From Melioribacteraceae bacterium (lineage in GTDB: Bacteria > Bacteroidota > Ignavibacteria > Ignavibacteriales > Melioribacteraceae), in assembly GCA_015486905.1 (NCBI GenBank), contig WFQV01000361.1:1-11343 (forward strand): DNA of 11,343 bases, read 5' to 3'. A model generated the notes under the pieces. That model did no database searches. It worked only from the letters and a program-made list of their open reading frames with translations, and was not told the DNA's origin. Of the stretch, positions 1 through 6,207 are shown piece by piece. The translations under genes were made by a program, and so were the position numbers. Position 1 is the stretch's first letter; the number at the start of each line of letters is the position of its first letter.

Positions 1-26
1 ATATTGAATTCAACACTGCTAAGCAT
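1..26 (-). CDS. 5' end of a further reading frame, cut by the window edge
   Basis: Immediately after the TAA of the CheW gene (27-29) the minus strand reads ATG at 26-24 and stays open for eight codons (MLSSVEFN) to the window edge. The stop-start junction TAAATG has no spacer, a geometry typical of translationally coupled genes. If real, this would be the next gene of a chemotaxis-type operon. The visible peptide is too short to name a family, and a chance ATG cannot be excluded. Confidence 0.35.
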
Positions 27-503
27 TTAATCTGTTTTCAAATTGGAATATTCTCTTTTCAATTTGTTTACATCTTTTAAAGACAGCATTCCCTCAATAT
101 CGTTAATCAAAATAATGTTGCCGTCTTTCAAGCGGATTATCCCCTTAACATCTTTGAGCTCCGGCCAAATTTCCTCAGGTTCAATTAAAGAATCCGGCGG
201 TAGTTCACGGTAGCCCTCAACTTCGTCAACAACAAAGCTCAATTTGTACCGCCCTGCCTTTGCAATTAGTATTCTGCTGTTAAGTGTTATTTGAAAATCT
301 TTTAACTTGAAAATGTTTGCAAAATCCAATACCGGGATTACTTCGCCTTTGACATTAATCACTCCCAAAACGTTTTTAGAAGATTTTTCCAAAAACGTAA
401 TTTCAATTAATGGTAAAACTTTTTCTACATCTTCGAGAGGCAGTGCAAAAGTTCTGTCCTTCACTTTAAAGAAGATGAATTGTAAATCGGAATCCTTTTC
501 CAT
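27..503 (-). CDS. cheW: Stand-alone CheW-domain protein (chemotaxis coupling protein)
   Basis: This is a 158-aa soluble protein consisting of a single CheW domain, the usual length for CheW. CheW docks a CheA histidine kinase onto chemoreceptors at the inner face of the membrane. Visible family features are an N-terminal strand with FALPLEDVEKVLP (19-31), the signature GVINVKGEVIPVLDF (47-61), VVDEVEGYREL (91-101) and the closing strand pair GIIRLKDGNIILINDIEGML (121-140). There is no signal peptide, membrane segment, response-regulator domain or kinase domain, so it is CheW rather than CheV or CheA. The ATG at 503 is preceded by AAGAG about 13 nt upstream, a weak ribosome site. A possible next gene starts directly at its stop codon, suggesting a chemotaxis or related signalling operon to the left. 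Which receptor it serves cannot be seen; some stand-alone CheW proteins serve non-flagellar Che-like pathways. Confidence 0.9.
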   Translation of the reverse strand: MEKDSDLQFIFFKVKDRTFALPLEDVEKVLPLIEITFLEKSSKNVLGVINVKGEVIPVLDFANIFKLKDFQITLNSRILIAKAGRYKLSFVVDEVEGYRELPPDSLIEPEEIWPELKDVKGIIRLKDGNIILINDIEGMLSLKDVNKLKREYSNLKTD

Positions 504-629
504 TTTTATTTGTCTCTTTTTAATAATTTTCTAAAAACAATATTTTCTTAGTTTATCGGTTGCGGGACAAAGACTCATTTTGTTCCACACAGAGACCGCA
601 AAGAATTTACGCAAAGACTTGTAAGAAAC
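504..629. other. Intergenic spacer with a CGCAAAGA-type word repeat
   Basis: The 126-bp spacer between the RhuM gene and cheW contains, at about 585-617, a degenerate motif of the form CCACACAGAGACCGCAAAG followed by AATTTACGCAAAGAC. A related motif is present in opposite orientation near the right edge (11294-11333). I see no convincing terminator or promoter here. Confidence 0.55.
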
Positions 630-1658
630 TCATGTTCTCCTTTTTTTTAATTGTTTGATTTGTTCTTCAAAATCCGATTCTATTTTTTGTGTTTTATTAA
701 AAATATCATATTCGACAGCCGCTTTTCCTAATGCTTGGATGTGGGAAACAGAACCTTTGTGTTTTAAAATTTTAAAATCGTTAAAATTTAAAAATCTGTT
801 TACACTATCTGCCAATTCCTGCATTGTAAACGGACTATTTTGCTCCTTGCGAATTTCTATTTGATTTTCGATATAATCAAAATAAGCGGAAACAGTTCTT
901 TCCAAACGTTTTATTTCTTTTTCCGAAAGATAATTTTTTGCAATTTGTGTATCCGATTTTAAAATTCTGCCTTTGGGTGCATTTCCCCATGTAGTTAACC
1001 CCATATTCGGTTTATCTTTATCAGCACTTGTGAATATAATTTCAGCGGCTGTTTGTCCGGCTATGGCATAATGAAATTTGTTTTGGACTGTTGCATAAAA
1101 TTCTTTAGTAATTTCAGAATCTTTATCGTAATCTATACTGCATTCTGCAAATAAATCTGTAATTTTAAGATAAATACGCCGTTCGCTTGCACGAATGGAA
1201 CGGACGCGTTCGAGTAATTCATCAAAATAATCTTTGCCGAAAACGGTTTTAGCCAGTTTTAGTCGTTCATCATCCAAAACAAAGCCTTTGATAATGTACT
1301 CTTTTAAAATTTTAGTTGCCCAAATTCTGAATTTTGTTGCCTTTTTACTGTTTACTCGGTAGCCTACGGCAATAATCATATCCAAATTATAAAAGGTTAA
1401 TTGCCTTCTAACTTCGCGTTTGCCTTCCTTTTGAACTGTTTCCAAAATGGAAATAGTTGAATTTTGGTCTAATTCACCCGTATCATAGATATTTTTAATA
1501 TGCTTGGTAATAGCCGGCACGCCCACGCCAAACAATTCCGCCATACTTTTTTGTGTGAGCCAAATTGTTTCGTCTTTTACATAAGCCTCTACGCGTATAT
1601 TGCCGTTATCGTCGGTGTAAAGAACAAAATTTTTGTTATTTTCTTCCAAGTCAGGCAT
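630..1658 (-). CDS. RhuM-family protein (function unknown, mobile/accessory)
   Basis: This 342-aa soluble protein matches the RhuM family (named from Salmonella pathogenicity island 3) over most of its length. The N-terminal part carries a winged-helix-like block: IWLTQKSMAELFGVG (32-46), ITKHIKNIY (50-58), REVRRQLTFYNLD (81-93), IIAVGYRVNS (95-104) and TKFRIWAT (108-115), the most conserved stretch of the family. The C-terminal half (about 130-342) is alpha-helical and ends in a charged tail, EEQIKQLKKRRT. Family members are scattered in genomic islands and are sometimes fused to Fic domains; no Fic motif (HPFxxGNG) is seen here. The biochemical function is not established. The start at 1658 has only a weak purine-rich upstream (GGAAAAAAAG). 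A 14-codon reading frame ends 1 nt before it. Its neighbours are unrelated, and the repeat region on its 5' side suggests an acquired gene. Confidence 0.86.
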   Translation of the reverse strand: MPDLEENNKNFVLYTDDNGNIRVEAYVKDETIWLTQKSMAELFGVGVPAITKHIKNIYDTGELDQNSTISILETVQKEGKREVRRQLTFYNLDMIIAVGYRVNSKKATKFRIWATKILKEYIIKGFVLDDERLKLAKTVFGKDYFDELLERVRSIRASERRIYLKITDLFAECSIDYDKDSEITKEFYATVQNKFHYAIAGQTAAEIIFTSADKDKPNMGLTTWGNAPKGRILKSDTQIAKNYLSEKEIKRLERTVSAYFDYIENQIEIRKEQNSPFTMQELADSVNRFLNFNDFKILKHKGSVSHIQALGKAAVEYDIFNKTQKIESDFEEQIKQLKKRRT

Positions 1659-1659
1659 T

Positions 1660-1704
1660 TTACTTTTTTTCCAATTGATAGAAATCTTTTGTTACGCGTT
1701 TCAT
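1660..1704 (-). CDS. Possible 14-aa leader ORF upstream of the RhuM gene
   Basis: The minus strand reads ATG at 1704-1702, then MKRVTKDFYQLEKK, then TAA at 1662-1660, leaving one nucleotide before the RhuM ATG. An AGAGG ribosome-site-like motif sits about 12 nt upstream, better than the one before the RhuM gene itself. It could be a coupled leader peptide, a remnant of an older coding sequence, or chance. The sequence around its start is a near-copy of 2132-2152. Confidence 0.25.
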   Translation of the reverse strand: MKRVTKDFYQLEKK

Positions 1705-1948
1705 CTTTTTATTTTCCTCTCGTTACGCCTGAGCTAAAGCTCGGACTTAATGAGATGTCGTTTATGTAGATTTTTGTTCAAATTATTTTGCAGATTTTGT
1801 TTTACCGTAATCTGTAACAAGTCTCAACCTTAACCTCAATCTTAACCTCAACCTTAATCTCAATCTCTAAACAAAAAATAACAGAACATTCATCCAATCA
1901 TCCAATCATCCATCCAATAATCCCGTTTATTCGGCATACTGCCATGTT
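1699..1948. repeat. Composite direct repeat, copy 1
   Basis: This copy is built from successive blocks, each with a counterpart at 2132-2451. The block 1699-1719 matches 2132-2152 at 20 of 21 positions. The block from about 1720 to 1772 is clearly related to about 2231-2283 and contains a small hairpin, GAGCTAAAGCTC. The block 1773-1904 is identical to 2284-2415 over 132 bp. The block 1911-1948 is nearly identical to 2414-2451. The core includes a hexamer tandem array. No coding frame or transposase is seen in it. Confidence 0.9.
1823..1864. repeat. Degenerate hexamer array (CTYAAY)7, copy 1
   Basis: There are seven uninterrupted hexamers: CTCAAC, CTTAAC, CTCAAT, CTTAAC, CTCAAC, CTTAAT, CTCAAT. 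They vary only by C/T at positions 3 and 6, so the array is also roughly a 12-bp periodicity. On the minus strand it reads as alternating GTTGAG/GTTAAG words. The second copy is at 2334-2375, with identical variation. Confidence 0.9.
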
Positions 1949-1952
1949 TTCC

Positions 1953-2131
1953 GCATTTCCCGGAATGACGTGAGAATCTTTTCGAGCACGTTCAAAATAA
2001 GATTACTCCCCCGCCAAGGCGGGTTCGAAATGACAGCAATTGTTTTTGGGACAGCTGCATCACTTTATTTATAGTTATTCCCTTCACGACAAGTCCGGAC
2101 AAGTTATTTGTTTAAAAATCAATAATGTCGA
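1953..2131. other. Spacer between repeat copies, with GC-rich hairpin
   Basis: Between the repeat copies lies a segment with a GC-rich hairpin, CCCGCC-AA-GGCGGG at 2010-2023, flanked by AAGATTACTCC and TTCGAAATGACAG. The minus strand therefore reads like the dispersed TGTCATTTCGAA...AGTAATCTT type of intergenic repeat, which I recall from Bacteroidota genomes (not checked). I see no gene here. Confidence 0.5.
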
Positions 2132-2451
2132 TTTCATCTTTTTATCTTCCTCCAAAGTTTTGTCACGATTTTTATTTTTCCCAAACGAGCAAATCCAAAA
2201 ATCGCGCCAAAACACTTTATGTTTTTTCTCTCGCACTACCCGAACTAAAGCTCGGGTTTAATGAGATATTGCTTATGTAGAGCTTTGTTCAAATTATTTT
2301 GCAGATTTTGTTTTACCGTAATCTGTAACAAGTCTCAACCTTAACCTCAATCTTAACCTCAACCTTAATCTCAATCTCTAAACAAAAAATAACAGAACAT
2401 TCATCCAATCATCCATCCAACAATCCCGTTTATACGGCATACTGCCAAGTC
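2132..2451. repeat. Composite direct repeat, copy 2
   Basis: This is the second copy of the repeat at 1699-1948, in the same orientation. It contains the 132-bp identical core (2284-2415) and the related left flank with hairpin-forming CCCGAACTAAAGCTCGGG at about 2240-2257. Its start-like block (2132-2152) is separated from the rest by about 78 extra bp absent from copy 1. Those extra bases include an 8-bp inverted repeat, CGATTTTT at 2166-2173 and AAAAATCG at 2197-2204. On the minus strand the start-like block reads GGAGGAAGATAAAAAGATG, a ribosome site followed by an ATG, but the frame stops after 17 codons. Confidence 0.88.
2334..2375. repeat. Degenerate hexamer array (CTYAAY)7, copy 2
   Basis: This array is identical in order and in all variant positions to the one at 1823-1864. 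The two arrays therefore arose by duplication of the whole segment or are kept identical by gene conversion, not by independent slippage. Confidence 0.9.
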
Positions 2452-2594
2452 TTACCAAATTTTACGGGACGACGTGAGAATTTTTTTTAGCTTATTCATA
2501 AAGAGTAACGGTCACAATTGAACAATTAACCATTTACTATTCACCCTTGTCTGTTCACTATAATCTGTTTTTCTCTGCATGAACACATTATTCA
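2452..2594. other. Spacer downstream of the response regulator
   Basis: The 143 bp between the repeat and the regulator's stop codon contain related short words (CAATTGAACAATTAACCATT, then ACTATTCACC, GTTCACTATAATCTG). They resemble another degenerate word family. No clear stem followed by a T-run is seen for the minus-strand transcript. Confidence 0.4.
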
Positions 2595-3983
2595 TCAAGA
2601 AATTTTCTTCACTACTTCAATCCCCAATTGCTCCATTCTGTAGCGGAGTTTGGAACGGGAGAGCCCTAAAATTCTTGCGGCTTTTAATTGATTTCCTTTG
2701 GTTAACTCTAAAGTTTTTAAAATTAAATCCTTTAGCACAATGTCAATTTTAATTCCTTCACTTGGAATTTTGAGAACGTAATTATCCTCTTGACCCTTAG
2801 ATTGTAATGCATTAAGAAATCCCAGATGGTTTAATCCGAGCACCTTTTCATCTTCGTCCATTAAAAGTACAGCCCGCTCAATTACATTCCTCAACTCACG
2901 GATATTCCCTTTCCAATAATAATTTTGGAACAGTTCGATTGCTTCCGGGGAAATTTCATTGACTGCAGTCCCGAATTTGTGTGAAAATTCATCCACGAAA
3001 GAATATGCTAAAAGAGGGATGTCGTCCTTCCTCTCTCTCAAAGGAGGAATGTTAATATTTGCAACATTCAAACGGTAGAATAAATCCTCCCTAAAATTCC
3101 CTTTGGTTACTTCTTCCTCTAAATTCTTATTAGTGGCGGCAATCACTCTTACGTCAACTGAAATTTCCTTTTCGCCGCCGACGCGGTAAAATTTCTTTTC
3201 CTGCAAAACTCTAAGCAGTTTGACCTGCAAATCCATTGAAAGCTCGCCGATTTCGTCGAGGAGGATAGTCCCTTTATCAGCCAGCTCAAATTTCCCTAAT
3301 TTTGTCTTTTGGGAAGCGCCTGTAAAAGCTCCTTTCTCGTGTCCGAATAATTCGCTTTCAGCCAGTTCACGGGGAATGGAGCCGCAATTTATTCTTACCA
3401 AATTTTCATTCGCTCTGGGGCTGTTTTGGTGAATGAACTTTGCAAATTCTTCTTTCCCCGTTCCGCTTTCTCCTTGCAAAAGGATTGTCGTATCCGTCTT
3501 AGCGAGTTTTTGTGCAGAGCGAATTAAGATTTGCACTTTTCTGTTCTTACCGAAAAATTCGGGGGTAATTATTTCCTCCGACTTTATCGACTTTAATTTT
3601 AGCACTTCTTTTTTAAGTTCTAGATTGGTAATTATTCTTTCGATGAGTAATTTCAGATGTTCCAGCTCCAACGGTTTCAGGAGAAAGTCGTGAGCGCCTA
3701 ATTTCATTGCCTTCACTGCAATGTTCACATCTGCGAAACCGGTAATCATTATTACGGGCAAATCGATAAACTCTTTTTTAATATCTTCTAAAATAGAGAT
3801 TCCGTTGTATTTTTGTAAATAGATATCTAAGAAAACAATATCCGGGTAAAAAGATTTCACACTCTCCATTGCTCGACTGCCGTCCTCACAGACTTCGGTT
3901 TCGTAGCCTAATTTTCCGAGCGCTCTTTTAAGCGAGCGTCCCACAAGCTGGTCATCATCTATTATTAAAATTTTATATTGCAA
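2595..3983 (-). CDS. NtrC-family sigma-54-dependent response regulator
   Basis: This 462-aa protein has the complete NtrC architecture. The receiver domain (about 1-120) has acidic pocket IIDDD (7-11), phosphoacceptor D53, T81 and K103. The AAA+ central domain (about 143-375) has Walker A GESGTGKE (171-178), sigma-54 contact loop GAFTGA (218-223), Walker B LLDEIGEL (241-248), FREDLFYRLNV with the arginine fingers (297-307) and GNIRELRNVIERAV (359-372). A Fis-type helix-turn-helix occupies about 415-455 (NQLKAARILGLSRSKLRYRM). It should be phosphorylated by the upstream kinase and remodel sigma-54 RNA polymerase at distant promoters; the target genes are not evident. The start codon is TTG at 3983, preceded by GGGAGG with 5 nt spacing. 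The frame overlaps the kinase gene by 11 nt, and the SD is encoded by its Gly-Gly codons. Confidence 0.94.
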   Translation of the reverse strand: MQYKILIIDDDQLVGRSLKRALGKLGYETEVCEDGSRAMESVKSFYPDIVFLDIYLQKYNGISILEDIKKEFIDLPVIMITGFADVNIAVKAMKLGAHDFLLKPLELEHLKLLIERIITNLELKKEVLKLKSIKSEEIITPEFFGKNRKVQILIRSAQKLAKTDTTILLQGESGTGKEEFAKFIHQNSPRANENLVRINCGSIPRELAESELFGHEKGAFTGASQKTKLGKFELADKGTILLDEIGELSMDLQVKLLRVLQEKKFYRVGGEKEISVDVRVIAATNKNLEEEVTKGNFREDLFYRLNVANINIPPLRERKDDIPLLAYSFVDEFSHKFGTAVNEISPEAIELFQNYYWKGNIRELRNVIERAVLLMDEDEKVLGLNHLGFLNALQSKGQEDNYVLKIPSEGIKIDIVLKDLILKTLELTKGNQLKAARILGLSRSKLRYRMEQLGIEVVKKIS

Positions 3984-4692
3984 TATTTCCTCCCTTACTA
4001 AACGAAATAATGAATTTTGTGCCTACGCCATATTTGCTTTCAAAAGAAATTTTAGCATTTTGTTCATTTAAAATATTCTTGCAAACGTGTAATCCAAGTC
4101 CGGTTCCGCTTTCCTTTGTTGTAAAGAAATCATCAAAAATTCTCTCTTTGTCTTCTTCTTTTATTCCTACACCGTTATCTTCCACTGTCAAAAAATATTC
4201 AATTGAACCGCTTGCTCCTTTTTCACTAAAAGTTCTGATTACTACTCTTCCATGTTCATCACAAGCCTCGATTGCATTCGTTAATAAATTAATAACCACT
4301 TGCAAAATCTTTTTTTCGTGGACTAAGCACTGCTGTGCTTCTTGTTCGAATTGTTTAATTAATTTAACATCTTTACTTCTTGCTTTAACATGGGTAAGCT
4401 CAACGGCTTGTGCCGCTACGAAATTTAGTGAATTTGTTTCTTCATCTTTGGAATCTCTTGCAAAGTTCAGAAGGTTTTCAATTATATATTTAATTCTGTC
4501 CGCCGCTTCCTGTGAATGTTTAATAGATTCTATTAATTCTTCGTCCAGCTCATCCTTGGACATTTCCAAAAAATCGAGATTAAGTTTAATCGCAGAAAGC
4601 GGATTCCGTATTTCGTGGGCCAAACTAACAATTAGTTTACCCAATAATTCCAATTTGTTTCTTTTAAATTCTTCCCCGTTGTATCCAGCCAT
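3973..4692 (-). CDS. Soluble two-component sensor histidine kinase lacking a sensor domain
   Basis: This 239-aa protein is only the kinase core. The dimerization/phosphoacceptor helix has SLAHEIRNPLSAIKLNLDFL (23-42) with H26. The catalytic domain has N-box QVVINLLTNAIEA (131-143), G1 DNGVGI (172-177), F-box-like ERIFDDFFTTK (183-193) and G2 GTGLGLHV (196-203). It autophosphorylates on H26 and should pass phosphate to D53 of the overlapping regulator. There is no transmembrane segment, PAS or GAF domain. A TAG stop lies two codons before the ATG, so the gene cannot be extended and the missing input domain is not a start-choice error. It must sense through a partner or a cytoplasmic signal, as NtrB-type kinases do through PII. 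No standard ribosome site is visible beyond TTAGG. The family is certain; the signal is unknown. Confidence 0.92.
   Translation of the reverse strand: MAGYNGEEFKRNKLELLGKLIVSLAHEIRNPLSAIKLNLDFLEMSKDELDEELIESIKHSQEAADRIKYIIENLLNFARDSKDEETNSLNFVAAQAVELTHVKARSKDVKLIKQFEQEAQQCLVHEKKILQVVINLLTNAIEACDEHGRVVIRTFSEKGASGSIEYFLTVEDNGVGIKEEDKERIFDDFFTTKESGTGLGLHVCKNILNEQNAKISFESKYGVGTKFIISFSKGGNIAI
3984..3990 (-). promoter_or_regulatory. Shine-Dalgarno that fixes a TTG start inside the kinase gene
   Basis: The minus strand reads GGGAGGAAATATTGCAATAT. The GGAGG lies 5 nt before TTG at 3983-3981, and that frame gives an N-terminus (MQYKILIIDDD) of exactly the length expected for a receiver domain. The same bases encode Gly-Gly near the kinase C-terminus, so translation of the two proteins is probably coupled. 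Confidence 0.75.
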
Positions 4693-4718
4693 AATAGCCT
4701 AATTAAAATTGATTTTAA

Positions 4719-4747
4719 AATATATGAATTTATTCTCTTTTTTTGAA
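4719..4747 (-). promoter_or_regulatory. Candidate housekeeping promoter for the kinase-regulator operon
   Basis: On the minus strand, TTCAAA (4747-4742) and TATATT (4724-4719) are separated by exactly 17 nt. The -10 box ends 26 nt before the kinase ATG, implying a short leader. The -10 continues as TATATTTT, also close to the TAnnTTTG box of Bacteroidota. This is AT-rich DNA, so chance matches are possible. Confidence 0.45.
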
Positions 4748-4897
4748 GGGAGAGGGAAAATTAAATTGACTTTTAAAATTTAAAGCGCCGCTTGGAATAA
4801 CGGTACATATTTAAAATCGGTGTCAAAAAGAAATAATAAATACTTCAAGACAAAATATTTAACCCCAAAGGCTCATTAAAAATAGAATAAATAAATT

Positions 4898-5111
4898 CAA
4901 CTGCTACCGCAGTTGCTTATTTTTATCTTATCCTTTTTCCCCAAATTTCATTCGGGGTTATTAGGAATTCAACTGCTTCGCAGTTTATTTTTCTTGAAAT
5001 TATTCAAATAGATATTTAGTACAAAGAAGCGCGAAGCGCTTCAATTTCAATAACTGCGGGCGAAACCCGCAGAAAGAACAACGCTTAAAAGAAGAACTGC
5101 GAAAGCAGTTC
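4898..5111. repeat. Cluster of miniature palindromic (REP-like) hairpins
   Basis: Five perfect hairpins occur within 214 bp. They are CAACTGC-TACC-GCAGTTG (4898-4915), AACTGC-TTC-GCAGTT (4971-4985), GAAGCGC-GAA-GCGCTTC (5026-5042), CTGCGGG-CGAAA-CCCGCAG (5054-5072) and GAACTGC-GAAA-GCAGTTC (5094-5111). A sixth, CCCCAAAT-TTC-ATTCGGGG (4939-4957), has one mismatch. Three of them share the AACTGC/GCAGTT stem. The loops are 3-5 nt and mostly of CGAA/TTCG type, which stabilises nucleic-acid hairpins. They resemble REP elements; no RAYT transposase (TnpA_REP) is present in the window. Confidence 0.8.
5094..5111 (-). terminator. Possible terminator of the arcC-argF transcript
   Basis: Read on the minus strand, the perfect 7-bp stem GAACTGC/GCAGTTC with loop TTTC is followed by TTCTTTTAA, giving an intrinsic-terminator shape about 140 bp beyond the argF stop. 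It is the first clear stem-plus-T-tract met by that transcript. It also belongs to the hairpin cluster, so a second role is possible. Confidence 0.4.
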
Positions 5112-5248
5112 AATTATGCGTATATCAATGCAATTCTAAGTAGGAAAAATATTGCCACAAAAATTAAACTTGTACCGGAATAACAGCGCCTTTTTAAAAT
5201 TAACTTATTCTCTGCAATTTCTTCAATAATATCAATGCGAAATGGGTA

Positions 5249-6181
5249 TTACATCAGCAGAGCCATAATTGCTTTTTGAACATGGAGACGATTTTCGGCT
5301 TCGTCAAAAACGACTGAGTTTTTCGAATCGATTACTTCATCCACCACTTCGTCGCCACGATGTGCAGGCAGGCAATGCATAAAAATGTAATCGTCTTTTG
5401 CATTTTCAATTAACTCGGGATTAACTTGGTAGCGGACAAAATATTTCCGCCTTTCTTCTGCTTCTGCTTCCTGCCCCATGCTCGCCCAAACGTCGGTGTA
5501 AATAACATCGGCATTTTTAACGGCTTCTACCGGGTCTTCAAGAATTTCAATTTTACTGCCCATGTATTTTGCATTTTCCAAAGAATTTTTAACCACTGTC
5601 TCGTCAGGTTTGTAATTTGACGGAGTTGCAAGGACAATATCCATTCCGACTTTAGAGCAGCCGTGCAAAAGGCTGTGTGCCATGTTGTTACCATCGCCCA
5701 AATAAGCCAATTTTAATTTTCTCAAATCACCTTTCTTTTCCGTAATTGTGAAAAGGTCTGTCAATACTTGACACGGGTGCAGCAAATCCGTTAAACCGTT
5801 AATTACCGGGATATCTCCGTAACGGGCTAAGTCAAGTACATCTTGGTGCGAGAATGTGCGAATCATTATTCCGTCCAAATATCTTGAAAGCACCTTAGCC
5901 GTATCGTAAATATTTTCGCTTCTACCGAGTTGTAAATCGTTCGGACCGAGGTACAAGCCTATTCCTCCCAATTCGTAAATTCCGGTTTCGAACGAAACGC
6001 GAGTACGAGTGGAAGGTTTTGAAAAAATCATTCCCAATTTTTTACCTTCCAACAAAGGGTGTTTCTCGCCCGTAAGGCGTTTTTGTTTTAACGATTTGCT
6101 TAAATCGAATATTTGGTAAATCTCTTCCAAAGAGAGATCGTTAATCGAAACCAAACTTTTACCTTTCATATTAACAGCCAT
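5249..6181 (-). CDS. argF: Ornithine carbamoyltransferase
   Basis: This 310-aa cytoplasmic enzyme joins carbamoyl phosphate and ornithine to give citrulline and phosphate, or works in reverse in arginine catabolism. All family signatures are present: carbamoyl-phosphate loop STRTR (57-61), RTFSHQ (108-113), HPCQ (135-138), LGDGNNMAHSL (161-171), ornithine loop SMG (234-236) and the catalytic HCLPAHR (269-275) with C270. HPCQ and SMG distinguish it from aspartate carbamoyltransferases and from the YgeW/knotted relatives. The length fits anabolic ArgF better than the longer ArcB type, but sequence alone does not settle direction. The ATG at 6181 follows AAGGAG with a short spacer; M5 is a less likely start. 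It lies 26 bp after arcC, so they are almost surely cotranscribed, and no other arginine-biosynthesis gene is adjacent. Confidence 0.96.
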   Translation of the reverse strand: MAVNMKGKSLVSINDLSLEEIYQIFDLSKSLKQKRLTGEKHPLLEGKKLGMIFSKPSTRTRVSFETGIYELGGIGLYLGPNDLQLGRSENIYDTAKVLSRYLDGIMIRTFSHQDVLDLARYGDIPVINGLTDLLHPCQVLTDLFTITEKKGDLRKLKLAYLGDGNNMAHSLLHGCSKVGMDIVLATPSNYKPDETVVKNSLENAKYMGSKIEILEDPVEAVKNADVIYTDVWASMGQEAEAEERRKYFVRYQVNPELIENAKDDYIFMHCLPAHRGDEVVDEVIDSKNSVVFDEAENRLHVQKAIMALLM

Positions 6182-6207
6182 AGTAACTCCTTTTTAATTT
6201 TACAAAA

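Larger units (their letters stand above)
4748..5248. other. Gene-free interval containing hairpin cluster
   Basis: No credible coding frame exists between the kinase promoter and the argF stop. The interval holds a cluster of short perfect hairpins (4898-5111, listed separately) flanked by AT-rich sequence. Loosely related segments at about 4771-4815 and 5164-5203 lie in inverted orientation but are too diverged to call terminal repeats. Confidence 0.6.

Noticed and set aside
1823..1864. CRISPR array or telomere-like repeat
   Set aside because: The hexamers are contiguous without spacers, vary between units and have no cas genes nearby; the locus is internal.
1702..2137. Calling the 17-codon frame at 2137 (MKSTLLIF...) a gene
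   Set aside because: It has a good ribosome-site-like sequence, but the peptide is short, unrelated to the copy-1 peptide and lies in duplicated DNA.
2040..2261. 73-aa plus-strand frame in the repeat region
   Set aside because: It has no ribosome site and low-complexity composition, and it runs into the degenerate repeat copy.
4010..4702. 230-aa plus-strand frame
   Set aside because: It is the antisense shadow of the histidine kinase gene, whose catalytic motifs are intact on the minus strand.
4771..5203. Terminal inverted repeats of a MITE around the hairpin cluster
   Set aside because: The segments at 4771-4815 and 5164-5203 share GCGCC, GGTACA and TTTTAAAA words in inverted order, but the GGAATAAC between them is direct and spacing differs; too poor to call.
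5668..5690. TGGCAC of a sigma-54 promoter on the minus strand
   Set aside because: The TTGC element is at the wrong distance and the site lies inside the conserved argF coding sequence.
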